53,516 nucleotides of DNA from Actinomycetota bacterium (lineage in GTDB: Bacteria; Actinomycetota; Aquicultoria; Aquicultorales; JAMCWL01). Positions 10,274 to 19,560 of this stretch are shown one piece after another. Location of the stretch: the NCBI GenBank assembly GCA_023481285.1, contig JAMCWL010000045.1, forward strand, positions 1-53,516. Direction: 5' to 3'. Numbering within the stretch: position 1 is the stretch's first letter; every line of letters begins with the position of its first letter. Position numbers and translations under genes: made by a program. Below the pieces are notes generated by a model that saw only the letters and a list, made by a program, of their open reading frames with translations, had not been told where the DNA came from and searched no databases.

Positions 10274-11575
10274 TTAGATGGTCAACCCCTCAAGCCTCTT
10301 GAATATAACACCGATGTTTCGTAAGAAATACTTCTCATCGAAGCTTGCGTCTATCTCCGCCCCGGAGAGAAGCTTCTTTATTTCCGGATCGGCCGAGACG
10401 AGCTCCTTGAAACCGCCCTCCCCCCGCCAGGCGGCCATGGCGTTTTTCTGAACGATCTCGTAGGCCTCCTCGCGCATAACGCCCTTATCGACGAGGGCCA
10501 AAAGCAGGCGACTGGAAAAAACGATCCCACCCATTTTTTGGAGATTGCGACGCATGTTCTCCGGATAAACGCTCAGGCCGTCGATAACCCAGGTGAGCTT
10601 GGCGAGCATATAATCGAGAAGCGTTGTCGAGTCGGGGATGATGATCCGTTCGACGGATGAGTGGGAAATATCCCGCTCGCCCCAGAGAGCGACGCTCTCA
10701 AGAGCCGCCACCGCATTCCCCCGAATGACGCGCGCCAGACCCGTCAAGCGCTCGCATGTAATAGGATTCCTTTTATGGGGCATGGCTGAAGAGCCTTTCT
10801 GCCCTTTGCGAAAGGGCTCCTCGACTTCGAGAATGTCCGTTCGCTGGAGGCTCCTTATCTCGACGGCTATCTTTTCGATCGTCGCCGCGCAAACGGCAAG
10901 CGCCGACATGTACTCGGCGTGCCTGTCCCGCTGAACGACCTGGCTGGAGACAGGGGCGATCTTGAGGCCGAGCTTTTGGCAGACCATCGCCTCAACCCGG
11001 GGGTCGACGTTCGAATAGGTGCCGACCGCTCCTGAAAGCTTCCCCACCGATATCGCCTCTTTGGCCCTCTTCAAGCGCTCGTAGTTTCGGGCCATTTCGA
11101 AGGCCCAATTGGCAAGCTTTAACCCGAAGACGGACGGCTCGGCGTGAATGCCGTGGGTGCGCCCGGCCATGACGGTCTCCTTGAACTCAAACGCGCGCCT
11201 CTTCAGTAGGTTTACCGCCTCCCCGACATCCATGAGAAGAATGTCGATCGCCTCCCGCATCAGCAGGGAAAGGCCCGTATCGACGATGTCGGAAGAGGTC
11301 AGTCCGTAATGGACGTAGCGCGATGCGGGTCCTACGTTCTCCGCCACGTTGGTGAGAAAAGCGATAACGTCGTGATCGACCTCCTTCTCGATCTCGTCGA
11401 TGCGAGCGACGTCGAAGCGAGCTTTGGATTTAACCTCTTCAAGCGCGTCCGCCGGGATGGCGCCGAGCTCCGCCCAGGCCTCCATGGCCGCTATTTCGAT
11501 CTCAAGCCACTTGGCGAATCTGTTCTCGGGCGCCCATATGGCCCCCATCCGGGGGCGGGTGTAACGCTCAATCAC
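10274..11575 (-). CDS. purB: Adenylosuccinate lyase
   Basis: MIERYTRPRMGAIWAPENRFAKWLEIE, signature GSSAMPHKRNP. Confidence 0.98.
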   Translation of the reverse strand: MIERYTRPRMGAIWAPENRFAKWLEIEIAAMEAWAELGAIPADALEEVKSKARFDVARIDEIEKEVDHDVIAFLTNVAENVGPASRYVHYGLTSSDIVDTGLSLLMREAIDILLMDVGEAVNLLKRRAFEFKETVMAGRTHGIHAEPSVFGLKLANWAFEMARNYERLKRAKEAISVGKLSGAVGTYSNVDPRVEAMVCQKLGLKIAPVSSQVVQRDRHAEYMSALAVCAATIEKIAVEIRSLQRTDILEVEEPFRKGQKGSSAMPHKRNPITCERLTGLARVIRGNAVAALESVALWGERDISHSSVERIIIPDSTTLLDYMLAKLTWVIDGLSVYPENMRRNLQKMGGIVFSSRLLLALVDKGVMREEAYEIVQKNAMAAWRGEGGFKELVSADPEIKKLLSGAEIDASFDEKYFLRNIGVIFKRLEGLTI

Positions 11576-12060
11576 TCCTGAAAGCTCACCCCTTCTATCT
11601 TAGACGCCATCTCCATTTTGTAGGCGGCAAGCTTGTCGGCGAGGGCGCTGTCGGAGAGGGAGAGAATCTCGGCAGCCAAGATCGCCGCGTTCTCAGCCGC
11701 CCCGATTCCAACGGTTGCAACCGGTACGCCGCTGGGCATCTGAACCGTTGAGAGCAGAGAATCCATGCCCCCTAGATCGGACGTCTTCATCGGCACCCCG
11801 ATGATCGGAATGGTCGTCAACGAAGCCATAACGCCGGCGAGATGGGCCGCCTTGCCGGCGGCGGCGATGATGACGGCCACGCCGCGGGAGGCTGCCGACG
11901 CCGCATAATCGTGGGCGAGCTTCGGGCTCCGATGTGCGGAAACGACTCTTACCTCGTAGTCGATTCCAAAGCGGGCCAGCGCCTCTTCGGCGGGACGCAT
12001 CTGCGCGCGGTCCGACGTGCTGCCCATCACTATCCCAACCAGAGTGTTCTTATCGCCCAT
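11572..12060 (-). CDS. purE: N5-carboxyaminoimidazole ribonucleotide mutase
   Basis: VGIVMGSTSDRAQMRPA, VVSAHRSPKLAHDYA. Confidence 0.97.
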   Translation of the reverse strand: MGDKNTLVGIVMGSTSDRAQMRPAEEALARFGIDYEVRVVSAHRSPKLAHDYAASAASRGVAVIIAAAGKAAHLAGVMASLTTIPIIGVPMKTSDLGGMDSLLSTVQMPSGVPVATVGIGAAENAAILAAEILSLSDSALADKLAAYKMEMASKIEGVSFQE

Positions 12061-12078
12061 TCAGACCCCACACCTCAA

Positions 12079-12099
12079 TTTCTAGTTTCTAGTTTCTAG
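12079..12099. repeat. Three perfect tandem copies of the heptamer TTTCTAG spanning the purD stop codon
   Basis: tttctag x3, flanked by CTCAA on both sides. Confidence 0.9.
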
Positions 12100-13386
12100 T
12101 CTCAATTTTCCTGATGCTTCCTGCTCGACAGCCCGAATCGCGATATCTTTCCGATAATGCATGCCATCGAATTTAATCCTGGCCAAAGCCTCGTAAGCTT
12201 TATTGCGGGCCTCCTCGAAAGTCGTCCCTAAAGCGCTCACGTTCAAAACCCGGCCCCCGCTAGTCAGGATCTTGCCGTTCGCGCGTGAGGTACCGGCGTG
12301 AAAGATCGCGGTGCCGGTTTCTTCCGCCTCTTCAAGGCCGCTTATCTCAAAACCGGTTTTGTGCTTGCCTGGATAACCCCCGGAGGCAAGCACGACCGTA
12401 ACGCAGGGTTGCGAGGACCAGTCAAGCTTTTGCCCAGCCAGCCTTCCTTCGGCGACCGCGAGCATGACGTCTATCAGATCGCTCTTGAGCCTAGGCAAGA
12501 TCGCTTGGGTTTCGGGATCGCCAAAGCGGGCGTTGAACTCCATGACTTTGGGCCCGCTCTTTGTTAGAACGAGACCGGCGTAAAGAACGCCCCGGTAGTC
12601 GATGCCCTCGGTGGCAAGCGCAGCCACAATCGGCACCAGCACCTCTGAGACGATCTGCTCGTAAACCGGTTCGGTGAGTATCGGAACCGGCGAGTAAGAG
12701 CCCATCCCGCCGGTATTCGGACCCATATCCCCGTCGTAAACGCGCTTGTAGTCCTGGGCTGGAACCATCGGTATGACCGTCTTGCCGTCCGTAAAAGCGA
12801 GGAGCGAGAGCTCGGGTCCGTCCAGATACTCCTCGATCAGAACCCTCTCTCCCGCTTCGGCGAAAGCTCCGTCGACGAGGGCTGACCTGATCGCTTTCTC
12901 GGCCTCTTCGAGATCGGCCGTGACGACCACGCCCTTGCCCGCCGCCAGCCCGTCCGCCTTTATCACGTAGGGCGGCTCGGCCCCCGCAAGGTAGTCAAGG
13001 GCCTTGCCGTAAACGGTGAAGATGCCCGCTTTCCCCGTCGGAATTCCATACTTCTCCATCAGCGATTTGGCAAAGCTCTTGCTCCCTTCGAGTAAAGCAC
13101 CCTCTTTGCGCGGTCCAAAAGCCTGGATTCCAGCGGCTTCAAGCGCATCAACCAGGCCTTCAACAAGAGGCGCTTCCGGACCCACGATAACCAGGTCGAT
13201 CTTGCGCTCCTTGGCAAAAGAGACGATGGCCTTGACGTCAGTCGCCCCGAGAGAGACGCATTCGGCGATCGCATCGATGCCGCCGTTCCCAGGCGCGCAG
13301 AATAGCCGCGAGACTTTCAGGCTCGCGGCGATCTTCCAGGCCAGCGCATGTTCGCGGCCACCACTTCCAATGAGTAAGACCCTCAT
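12082..13386 (-). CDS. purD: Phosphoribosylamine-glycine ligase
   Basis: MRVLLIGSGGREHALAWKIA, ATP-grasp; ATG at 13384-13386 is preferred (ORF open to 13428). Confidence 0.97.
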   Translation of the reverse strand: MRVLLIGSGGREHALAWKIAASLKVSRLFCAPGNGGIDAIAECVSLGATDVKAIVSFAKERKIDLVIVGPEAPLVEGLVDALEAAGIQAFGPRKEGALLEGSKSFAKSLMEKYGIPTGKAGIFTVYGKALDYLAGAEPPYVIKADGLAAGKGVVVTADLEEAEKAIRSALVDGAFAEAGERVLIEEYLDGPELSLLAFTDGKTVIPMVPAQDYKRVYDGDMGPNTGGMGSYSPVPILTEPVYEQIVSEVLVPIVAALATEGIDYRGVLYAGLVLTKSGPKVMEFNARFGDPETQAILPRLKSDLIDVMLAVAEGRLAGQKLDWSSQPCVTVVLASGGYPGKHKTGFEISGLEEAEETGTAIFHAGTSRANGKILTSGGRVLNVSALGTTFEEARNKAYEALARIKFDGMHYRKDIAIRAVEQEASGKLRLETRN

Positions 13387-13521
13387 TTCGGCTCCATATT
13401 GAGCTTCAGCCAATCGCAAAGTTCCCATTTGATTTTAGCTAAAAGAAGACACCCACCGCAATAAAGAGAGAGAACGCATATCTCTTTTTCGGTCTCCGGC
13501 AATGCCACCTACCAATTGCAA

Positions 13522-13662
13522 CACCATGTTTTGCCCGATGGTGACGGGGGTATTTCGGAAGCGTTGCTACTTAGCCGAAATGGAAAGGGGCGCTCGGCTT
13601 TCCAGCCTGATGGTTTTCAGGTCAGAGGTCATGCCGCTGGGCAGCACTAGCAGGGGACGAAA
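13522..13662. promoter_or_regulatory. Structured divergent intergenic region (several adjacent hairpins)
   Basis: CACCAT/ATGGTG (13522/13538), ATTTCGG/CCGAAAT, TGGAAAG/CTTTCCA, CCTGA/TCAGG and TGCC/GGCA read by eye. Confidence 0.4.
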
Positions 13663-13665
13663 GTA

Positions 13666-15936
13666 ATGTTGGGGGCAGGTGGTATGCGAGGGTCCCTTAG
13701 CGACAGGTGGGAGAGCGGACGGGAAAGAGATCGCGAGACCGAGGTTCTTCCTATCAAGTTGTATAGGGGACGCGCCGGAATCAACGAGCGCCGCTGGATC
13801 GAGCAGCTCGTAAGCATGCTAACGCTCGTCTCGACAACCCTCATTTTGTTCTATTTTTTCCGCCCCGATCTCTTGCTATCTACAACGACGACGACGGGTG
13901 GAGATACAGGGGCTCACCACTACATCCCTCTCTTTCTAAAGAACTACCTGCTGCCCAGGGGGCGGATAACGGGCTGGGCTCCAGGATGGTATGCCGGCTT
14001 TCCGGCGCTCACCTTCTACTTCCCACTGCCGGCTCTTCTGATAGCGGCGCTTAGCTACCTGATCCCGTACCAGATTGCTTTCAAGCTGGTAACGGTAGCC
14101 GGATCTTTCATGTTGCCCCTCGCCGCCTTCGCGACCTTCAAGATGTTGGACTTTGATTTTCCGATGCCGGAGGCGGCCGCTCTAATGTCGATCCCATTCC
14201 TCCTCATGGAAAGCTTCACAATAAACGGGGCCAACCTGCTATCGACGCTCGCCGGGGAGTTCGGCTATTCGATCGCTTTTGCCCTTGTCCTTCCGTTAAC
14301 AGCCTTGTTCTACAGGACCATGGCAAACGGGCGGTCCATCGTTGCCGGCGCTTTCACCCTGGCGGCGACCGTTCTCAGCCACGCGGTCCCCGCTATCATC
14401 GCCGTCGCTTCCATCTTGCCCTCTGTCATCGGTAGGAATGCCCATCTCCGCTTATGGCGTCTACTATTGATTCTGTCTCTCGGGTTTGCCCTCAGCGCTT
14501 TCTGGAGCCTCCCGTTCATCGCCAAGCTCGGCTACGCGGCGAGGATGGTCTGGCAGCAAACGAGCGATCTTGAAAACATCATCCCTCGTGAGATAAGGAT
14601 GGTTGCTTTAGCCGGAGCCCTGGGGCTTGTAGGGGCGATCCTTAAAAGAGAGCGAAGGTTGGCGCCCTTCATGTCGCTAGCCCTACTCTCGCTCCTCCTC
14701 TACTTCTACCTTCCGGACGGTCCTATCTGGCGAGGACGCTTCCTTCCCTTCTGGTACTACGCCATCATGATCTTTGCCGCTTACGCTATCTCTCTTCTGG
14801 CCCGAACCCTCGCCGGTTTCGCCCGCCGGATTGGCCTCTTCCCGACCATAGCCTCTGCCCTTGTTCTTTCGATGGCCGGCTGGACTATGGTCCTGCCGCC
14901 TATTCGTGAAGCTAGGCTCGCTAGGAGCTGGATCGAGTGGAACTACTCCGGCTACGAGAGAAAGCCGGCCTGGCAGCTATACCGGAGAATAAACGACAAG
15001 CTCAAGAGCCTGCCACCCGGAAGAGTAATGTGGGAGTACTCACCAGCTTATGGAAAATTCGGCACGCCCAGAGCCTTTGAGATCATTCCCTACTGGACGG
15101 GTAAGCCCACCATGGAGGGAACCCTCATCGAGTCGTCTCTAACGGCCCCCTTTCACTTCATAAACCAGGCTGAAATATCCCCAAAACCGACGCGCGCCGT
15201 GCCTGGAATCACTTATCCGGATTTTAGTTTTGAAATGGGCGTGAAGCACCTCGAGCTCTACAACATCAAATACCTGTTGGTCACGTCCGAAGAGGCGAGG
15301 GCGGCGGCTGATTCTTCGAAGCAGTTAAAGCTCTTAAAGAGGACCGGGGAGTTTTCCATCTACGAGGTAGCCACCGACGGCTACGTCTCAATCCCCAAGT
15401 ATCGCCCCCTGAAGGGAAAAGAAAGGTTCTGGCATGAAACCTCTTTATCCTGGTACAAAGATGAGGACAAGCTCGACGTCCCGATAGTCTTCGGGTCCGA
15501 TCGAGCTCTCTCCGCCTTTAAGGAGGTGGGACCGGACCTAAAGCACTTCTCCAAGACCCCGCTAAGCATAAAAGGCGGCGTAAGCGAGATAAGCCTCTCT
15601 AATGAGGAACTCAAGTTCAAGACCTCGGCAATCGGCCTCCCTCACCTCGTAAGAATCTCCTACTTCCCGAACTGGAAGGCGGAGGGAGCTTACGGGCCGT
15701 ACCTCGTCACTCCTTCCATCATGATGGTCATCCCCAGAGAAAACGAGGTCAGGCTCTACTACGGCAAAACGCTCGCCGACTATGTTGGAGTGGGATTAAC
15801 GATCGCCGGCCTACTTGCCTGCCTTATCCTGGTGCTGCGCCGCCCTGCACGGACTTCGAAGTACAGGAGATCGATAACCTTTCTCCCACCCAGAAACTTG
15901 AGACTGGAAAGTGAAAAAGACGGTAAATACCTATAA
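13666..15936 (+). CDS. Polytopic membrane protein, 6-pyruvoyl-tetrahydropterin-synthase-related (GT-C-like) family
   Basis: TTTTGGDTGAHHYIPL...GWAPGWYAGFPALTFYFPLP; many TM segments; start uncertain. Confidence 0.7.
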   Translation: MLGAGGMRGSLSDRWESGRERDRETEVLPIKLYRGRAGINERRWIEQLVSMLTLVSTTLILFYFFRPDLLLSTTTTTGGDTGAHHYIPLFLKNYLLPRGRITGWAPGWYAGFPALTFYFPLPALLIAALSYLIPYQIAFKLVTVAGSFMLPLAAFATFKMLDFDFPMPEAAALMSIPFLLMESFTINGANLLSTLAGEFGYSIAFALVLPLTALFYRTMANGRSIVAGAFTLAATVLSHAVPAIIAVASILPSVIGRNAHLRLWRLLLILSLGFALSAFWSLPFIAKLGYAARMVWQQTSDLENIIPREIRMVALAGALGLVGAILKRERRLAPFMSLALLSLLLYFYLPDGPIWRGRFLPFWYYAIMIFAAYAISLLARTLAGFARRIGLFPTIASALVLSMAGWTMVLPPIREARLARSWIEWNYSGYERKPAWQLYRRINDKLKSLPPGRVMWEYSPAYGKFGTPRAFEIIPYWTGKPTMEGTLIESSLTAPFHFINQAEISPKPTRAVPGITYPDFSFEMGVKHLELYNIKYLLVTSEEARAAADSSKQLKLLKRTGEFSIYEVATDGYVSIPKYRPLKGKERFWHETSLSWYKDEDKLDVPIVFGSDRALSAFKEVGPDLKHFSKTPLSIKGGVSEISLSNEELKFKTSAIGLPHLVRISYFPNWKAEGAYGPYLVTPSIMMVIPRENEVRLYYGKTLADYVGVGLTIAGLLACLILVLRRPARTSKYRRSITFLPPRNLRLESEKDGKYL

Positions 15937-16000
15937 GGTCGATTTGATGAAAAAGCACTACCAGTTTCTTAGAGCGGTTAACCTGAGAGCAGCGTTGCTT

Positions 16001-16006
16001 TATAAT
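16001..16006 (+). promoter_or_regulatory. Putative -10 (TATAAT) with -35 TTAACC for the GT39 gene
   Basis: 17-nt spacer; -10 ends 11 nt before ATG 16018. Confidence 0.45.
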
Positions 16007-16017
16007 CGGCCATAGAT

Positions 16018-17529
16018 ATGGCCCAAACGAACGGGGAGCGCACGGCCAAAAGAGCCTTTATCGATCGTCGCTACTGGCTGGCGACGGCGGTTGTAGCCGT
16101 CCTCGTGGCGATCGCCCTCTCCCGCGGGATAACCCGCCCTTGGGTGGGCTATCACGAGGCCTGGAACGGGGCGTGGTTCTCCCTCATCGCCAGAAACTAC
16201 CTCCTACATGGTCTGCTTGAGACCAAGTTAGGCCAGGTGATAAACCCGGTTCCTGTTCCACCGGAGGCCTTCGGCTATTACGCGGGCCACCCGCCTCTCC
16301 TGCCCCTTGCAGTCGCGATGTTTTTTAAGATTTTCGGCGAGTACGAGTGGTCGGCGAGACTCGTCCCCATTCTTTTTTCCACCGCCTCGGCGCCCCTCGT
16401 CTTTTTGGTCGGCCGGGAGTTGTGGGGACGCCGGGCCGGTTTTATCGGCATGGTCGCCTTCGTCGTTAACCCTATGTTTCTTTACTTCGGACGCATGGTC
16501 GACCACGAAGCGCCCGTCACCTTTTTCGCGTTGCTCTCGGTGCTTTCGTATATCAGGTGGGCAAGAGGGGATGGACGCTACCTCTGGATGCTTTCCGCTT
16601 CGCTCTTTCTCGGCGGGATTACCGATTGGCCCGCTTACTATCTCATCCCGATACTAGGTCTGCACTACCTTGTCTTCATCAAGAAAAAAAGTTTTCTTGC
16701 AGCGGTACCTTTAGCTGCCGCCATAGCTACGCTTGGTCTGATTTACCTTCAGATAAGATGGCTGGGCTCGGCAGCCTACAAGGAGATAGTCGGCTCCTTC
16801 TTCATCCGCACCAATCTGAACAGCGATCAGGCCACGACCATCACGCTATTCAAGCTGCTGCGCGCTCAGGCCCTGAACGCAAATTGGCTTTTTACAACAC
16901 CGCTTCTCGCCACCGGAGCGCTCGGCCTGGTAGTGGCGTCGGCCCCTCGATATAAGCAAGAGAGATCCTTTGCCGTCTCCCTTTTGGTGGGCCTTTTCGC
17001 CTTTGGGGCGATTCACGTCCTTCTCTTCAAGCAGGGCGCGATGAACCACTCCTACTGGTTATATTACTTCTTGCCCTTTCTCGCCCTCTCCGCGGGCATC
17101 GCCCTCGATTTTATATCCTCGGTCTTACCGAAATGGGTCTCCCCTTTACCAACCTTCGCCGTCATCTTAGCGATCGCCCTCATCGCAAGATCGACGCTCA
17201 CCGGCATTCACCAGAGCGACAACTGGGAGCTATCTCTTTTTGGCAAGACCGCCGCTTCAATGACGAAGCCCGGCGATGTAGTTTTGACGTCGCTCTCATC
17301 CCGAGCCTTCGGCACCGTCTTCATGATGTACTACACCCGGCGTACCGTCGTCGACCTGACCGACGGTCTCCCAAAATTCAAGCGCGCCCTGTTGGAAAAT
17401 CCTACGGCGGCTCTGATGGTGACCTATCGGAATGCGACCGACGCTGAATTGCAGAAGTACCTCGATGAGAATTACCGCCGGAAAGAGCGAGGGAACTTTC
17501 TCTTCTACGAGCTGCGAAAGCCCAAATAA
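16018..17529 (+). CDS. Glycosyltransferase family 39 / ArnT-like membrane protein
   Basis: GITRPWVGYHEAWNGAWFSLIARNYLLHG...ARLVPILFSTASAPLVFLVGRELWGRRAG. Confidence 0.85.
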   Translation: MAQTNGERTAKRAFIDRRYWLATAVVAVLVAIALSRGITRPWVGYHEAWNGAWFSLIARNYLLHGLLETKLGQVINPVPVPPEAFGYYAGHPPLLPLAVAMFFKIFGEYEWSARLVPILFSTASAPLVFLVGRELWGRRAGFIGMVAFVVNPMFLYFGRMVDHEAPVTFFALLSVLSYIRWARGDGRYLWMLSASLFLGGITDWPAYYLIPILGLHYLVFIKKKSFLAAVPLAAAIATLGLIYLQIRWLGSAAYKEIVGSFFIRTNLNSDQATTITLFKLLRAQALNANWLFTTPLLATGALGLVVASAPRYKQERSFAVSLLVGLFAFGAIHVLLFKQGAMNHSYWLYYFLPFLALSAGIALDFISSVLPKWVSPLPTFAVILAIALIARSTLTGIHQSDNWELSLFGKTAASMTKPGDVVLTSLSSRAFGTVFMMYYTRRTVVDLTDGLPKFKRALLENPTAALMVTYRNATDAELQKYLDENYRRKERGNFLFYELRKPK

Positions 17530-17551
17530 GGGATGGGGCCTTGATAATGGA

Positions 17552-19531
17552 TCAAGCCTGCATCCGTGGATGGAGGGCAATCACAGCCAGATCGTCCTCT
17601 ATTTTCCCACGTGCAAATTCGAGCGCACTCCGGGCAATGATGTCAGCCACTTTGCCCGCGCTTTGCCCGTAGGATTTGCCCATCGCCAGCCTGATCCGCT
17701 CCTCACCGAAAAGGTCCGGTCCTCTTCTCGCCTCCGTCAAGCCATCGGTATATAAGACGAGATATCCGGGTATCTTCAGTTCATCTTCCGTTTCCTCATA
17801 AGTTACGTCGTCAAACGCCCCCAATGGCAAACCCTGCGCTTTCCTAAGAAAACGGCATTCCGGATCGCAAAGAAGTGTGGACGGATGGCCGGCGCTGGCA
17901 TAGGTAAACGCGTAGTCGGATTTCAATACGACGACCAGAACCGTTACGAACTGCTCGGATGTGGTCGTTTTTGTCAATACCTGGTTCGCCCTGGTAAGCG
18001 CAGAGCCGGGAGATGAGTCCTCATAAAGAAAAGCCCTTATGGTGTTTTTCGCCGAAGATGTAAGCGCCGCTGCGTTGAGGCCCTTGCCCGAAACATCGCC
18101 GATCACCACCCCGAGTCCATCCGTGGGTAGCTCGATAAAGTCGTAAAAGTCTCCACCAACTGTCAGCCCGGCAGTTGCCGGCTCGTAACGAACGCCGATC
18201 TCCAAACCCTTGACGTATGGAATTGGCGAGAGCAGGCTCTGTTGGAGAACCTGGGCGATACGACGCTGTTCTTCCAGAAGAGCATTTTCCAGCGTAATTC
18301 CAAGCTGGTTACCGACTGTTCTGAGAAAACGTTCGTCGTCTCCGCTGAACTCTTGACCGGCGACGGTAGCTACCAATATCACAAGACATCTTTCTTTAGT
18401 CGCAAAAGGAATGAGCGCGAAGGATTCATATTTTGACGGTTTGTCGAGCGCCGTTTTTATCTCGTTATAGTCGGCGACCTTTCCGAACAAGGCCTTGCAC
18501 TCCTTTCCTATGAACCCTATCAGCCCCTCACCTAGTCTGATGTGCGTCTCGGCCTGCCTGGCGACATACTTATCGGATAAACCCTTCGCTGCTTCGAGCC
18601 ACAACTCGTCTGTTTCCGGACGTTTCATGAAAATCGCGCCCGCTTCAGCCGGCAACGTCTTTAAGATGTCACCTAGAATCTCAGGAATTATTTCCGAGAT
18701 GCGCGCCGCGTGGATTATTTTGTTCGTGAGATAGTCGAGGGCTTTGAGCTCCGTTTCGCGTTTTTCGCGGAGTAACTTGTCTTCCTCATCGAATACACGC
18801 ATCCCCAGTAGAGCAAATGTGGCCACCCCTACCGCGATGATCGCTCTAATAACGAAAACAGGAAAGCCAAATATACGTTTGAAAGCTTCATTGTTCAGAA
18901 CCGACCCCGGCCAGAAGGTCGTTTTTCGAACAATTAGCCCACCGAAGAACGCGTTCGCCAAAAAGAACACGGTCACCGGCAGCATATAAAGAGCAACGTT
19001 TTTGAATCCCGCGCTAACAAGTGCACGATACTCGATGTAGAAGGCGATACCGGCAGCCATCGAACCGGGTAGGTACAGCAAATACCTGGCGGCAGCGGCG
19101 CCGCCAAGAAAGATGCCTCGCGGCGTATCGACGACCGCCAGGACGATCACTATCACAAGCCACACGCTGAAGAAGAACAGCGGGATATATCTGAGAGCTT
19201 TCCCCCTCCCCTCTATCGCGTAGATAAGCTCGACGCCGAATTGAAAGAGAAGCCCAAGAGAGACACCGAGCGTTCCCAAGACAGTAAAAACAAAGACTAA
19301 GCTCGTGGACTCGAGCTGCTCATAGCCTGGAAACAGAGTGAGCATATCGATCCATTCGTGTAAGCCATGAACGATTCCGAAACCGGCCAGCCATGGTAGC
19401 GCGTAGACCAGAGAAAGTCTTGATCGTCTGCGAAGAGCCATGACGAGCGCCATTCCCATGGAAAAATAAGCCAGCCCGTAAAAGAAGTATATGATCACCT
19501 CGTCTTGGCGACTGAGCTGGTTGAAAAACAA
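17552..19531 (-). CDS. Membrane-bound SpoIIE-type PP2C serine phosphatase with GAF domain
   Basis: N-terminal multi-TM, GAF-like middle, C-terminal GGDFYDFIELPTDGLGVVIGDVSGKGLNAAA...YTDGLTEARRG. Confidence 0.88.
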   Translation of the reverse strand: MFFNQLSRQDEVIIYFFYGLAYFSMGMALVMALRRRSRLSLVYALPWLAGFGIVHGLHEWIDMLTLFPGYEQLESTSLVFVFTVLGTLGVSLGLLFQFGVELIYAIEGRGKALRYIPLFFFSVWLVIVIVLAVVDTPRGIFLGGAAAARYLLYLPGSMAAGIAFYIEYRALVSAGFKNVALYMLPVTVFFLANAFFGGLIVRKTTFWPGSVLNNEAFKRIFGFPVFVIRAIIAVGVATFALLGMRVFDEEDKLLREKRETELKALDYLTNKIIHAARISEIIPEILGDILKTLPAEAGAIFMKRPETDELWLEAAKGLSDKYVARQAETHIRLGEGLIGFIGKECKALFGKVADYNEIKTALDKPSKYESFALIPFATKERCLVILVATVAGQEFSGDDERFLRTVGNQLGITLENALLEEQRRIAQVLQQSLLSPIPYVKGLEIGVRYEPATAGLTVGGDFYDFIELPTDGLGVVIGDVSGKGLNAAALTSSAKNTIRAFLYEDSSPGSALTRANQVLTKTTTSEQFVTVLVVVLKSDYAFTYASAGHPSTLLCDPECRFLRKAQGLPLGAFDDVTYEETEDELKIPGYLVLYTDGLTEARRGPDLFGEERIRLAMGKSYGQSAGKVADIIARSALEFARGKIEDDLAVIALHPRMQA

Positions 19532-19560
19532 GCTCTCCTCCTGGCTGCGTTGGAAGTATC

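Noticed and set aside
13430-13665. Possible T-box (AGGTGGCATTGCCGG on minus strand) or ZTP/purine riboswitch
   Set aside because: Does not match the TGGNACCGCG core or purine/ZTP consensus; kept only as an unclassified structured region.
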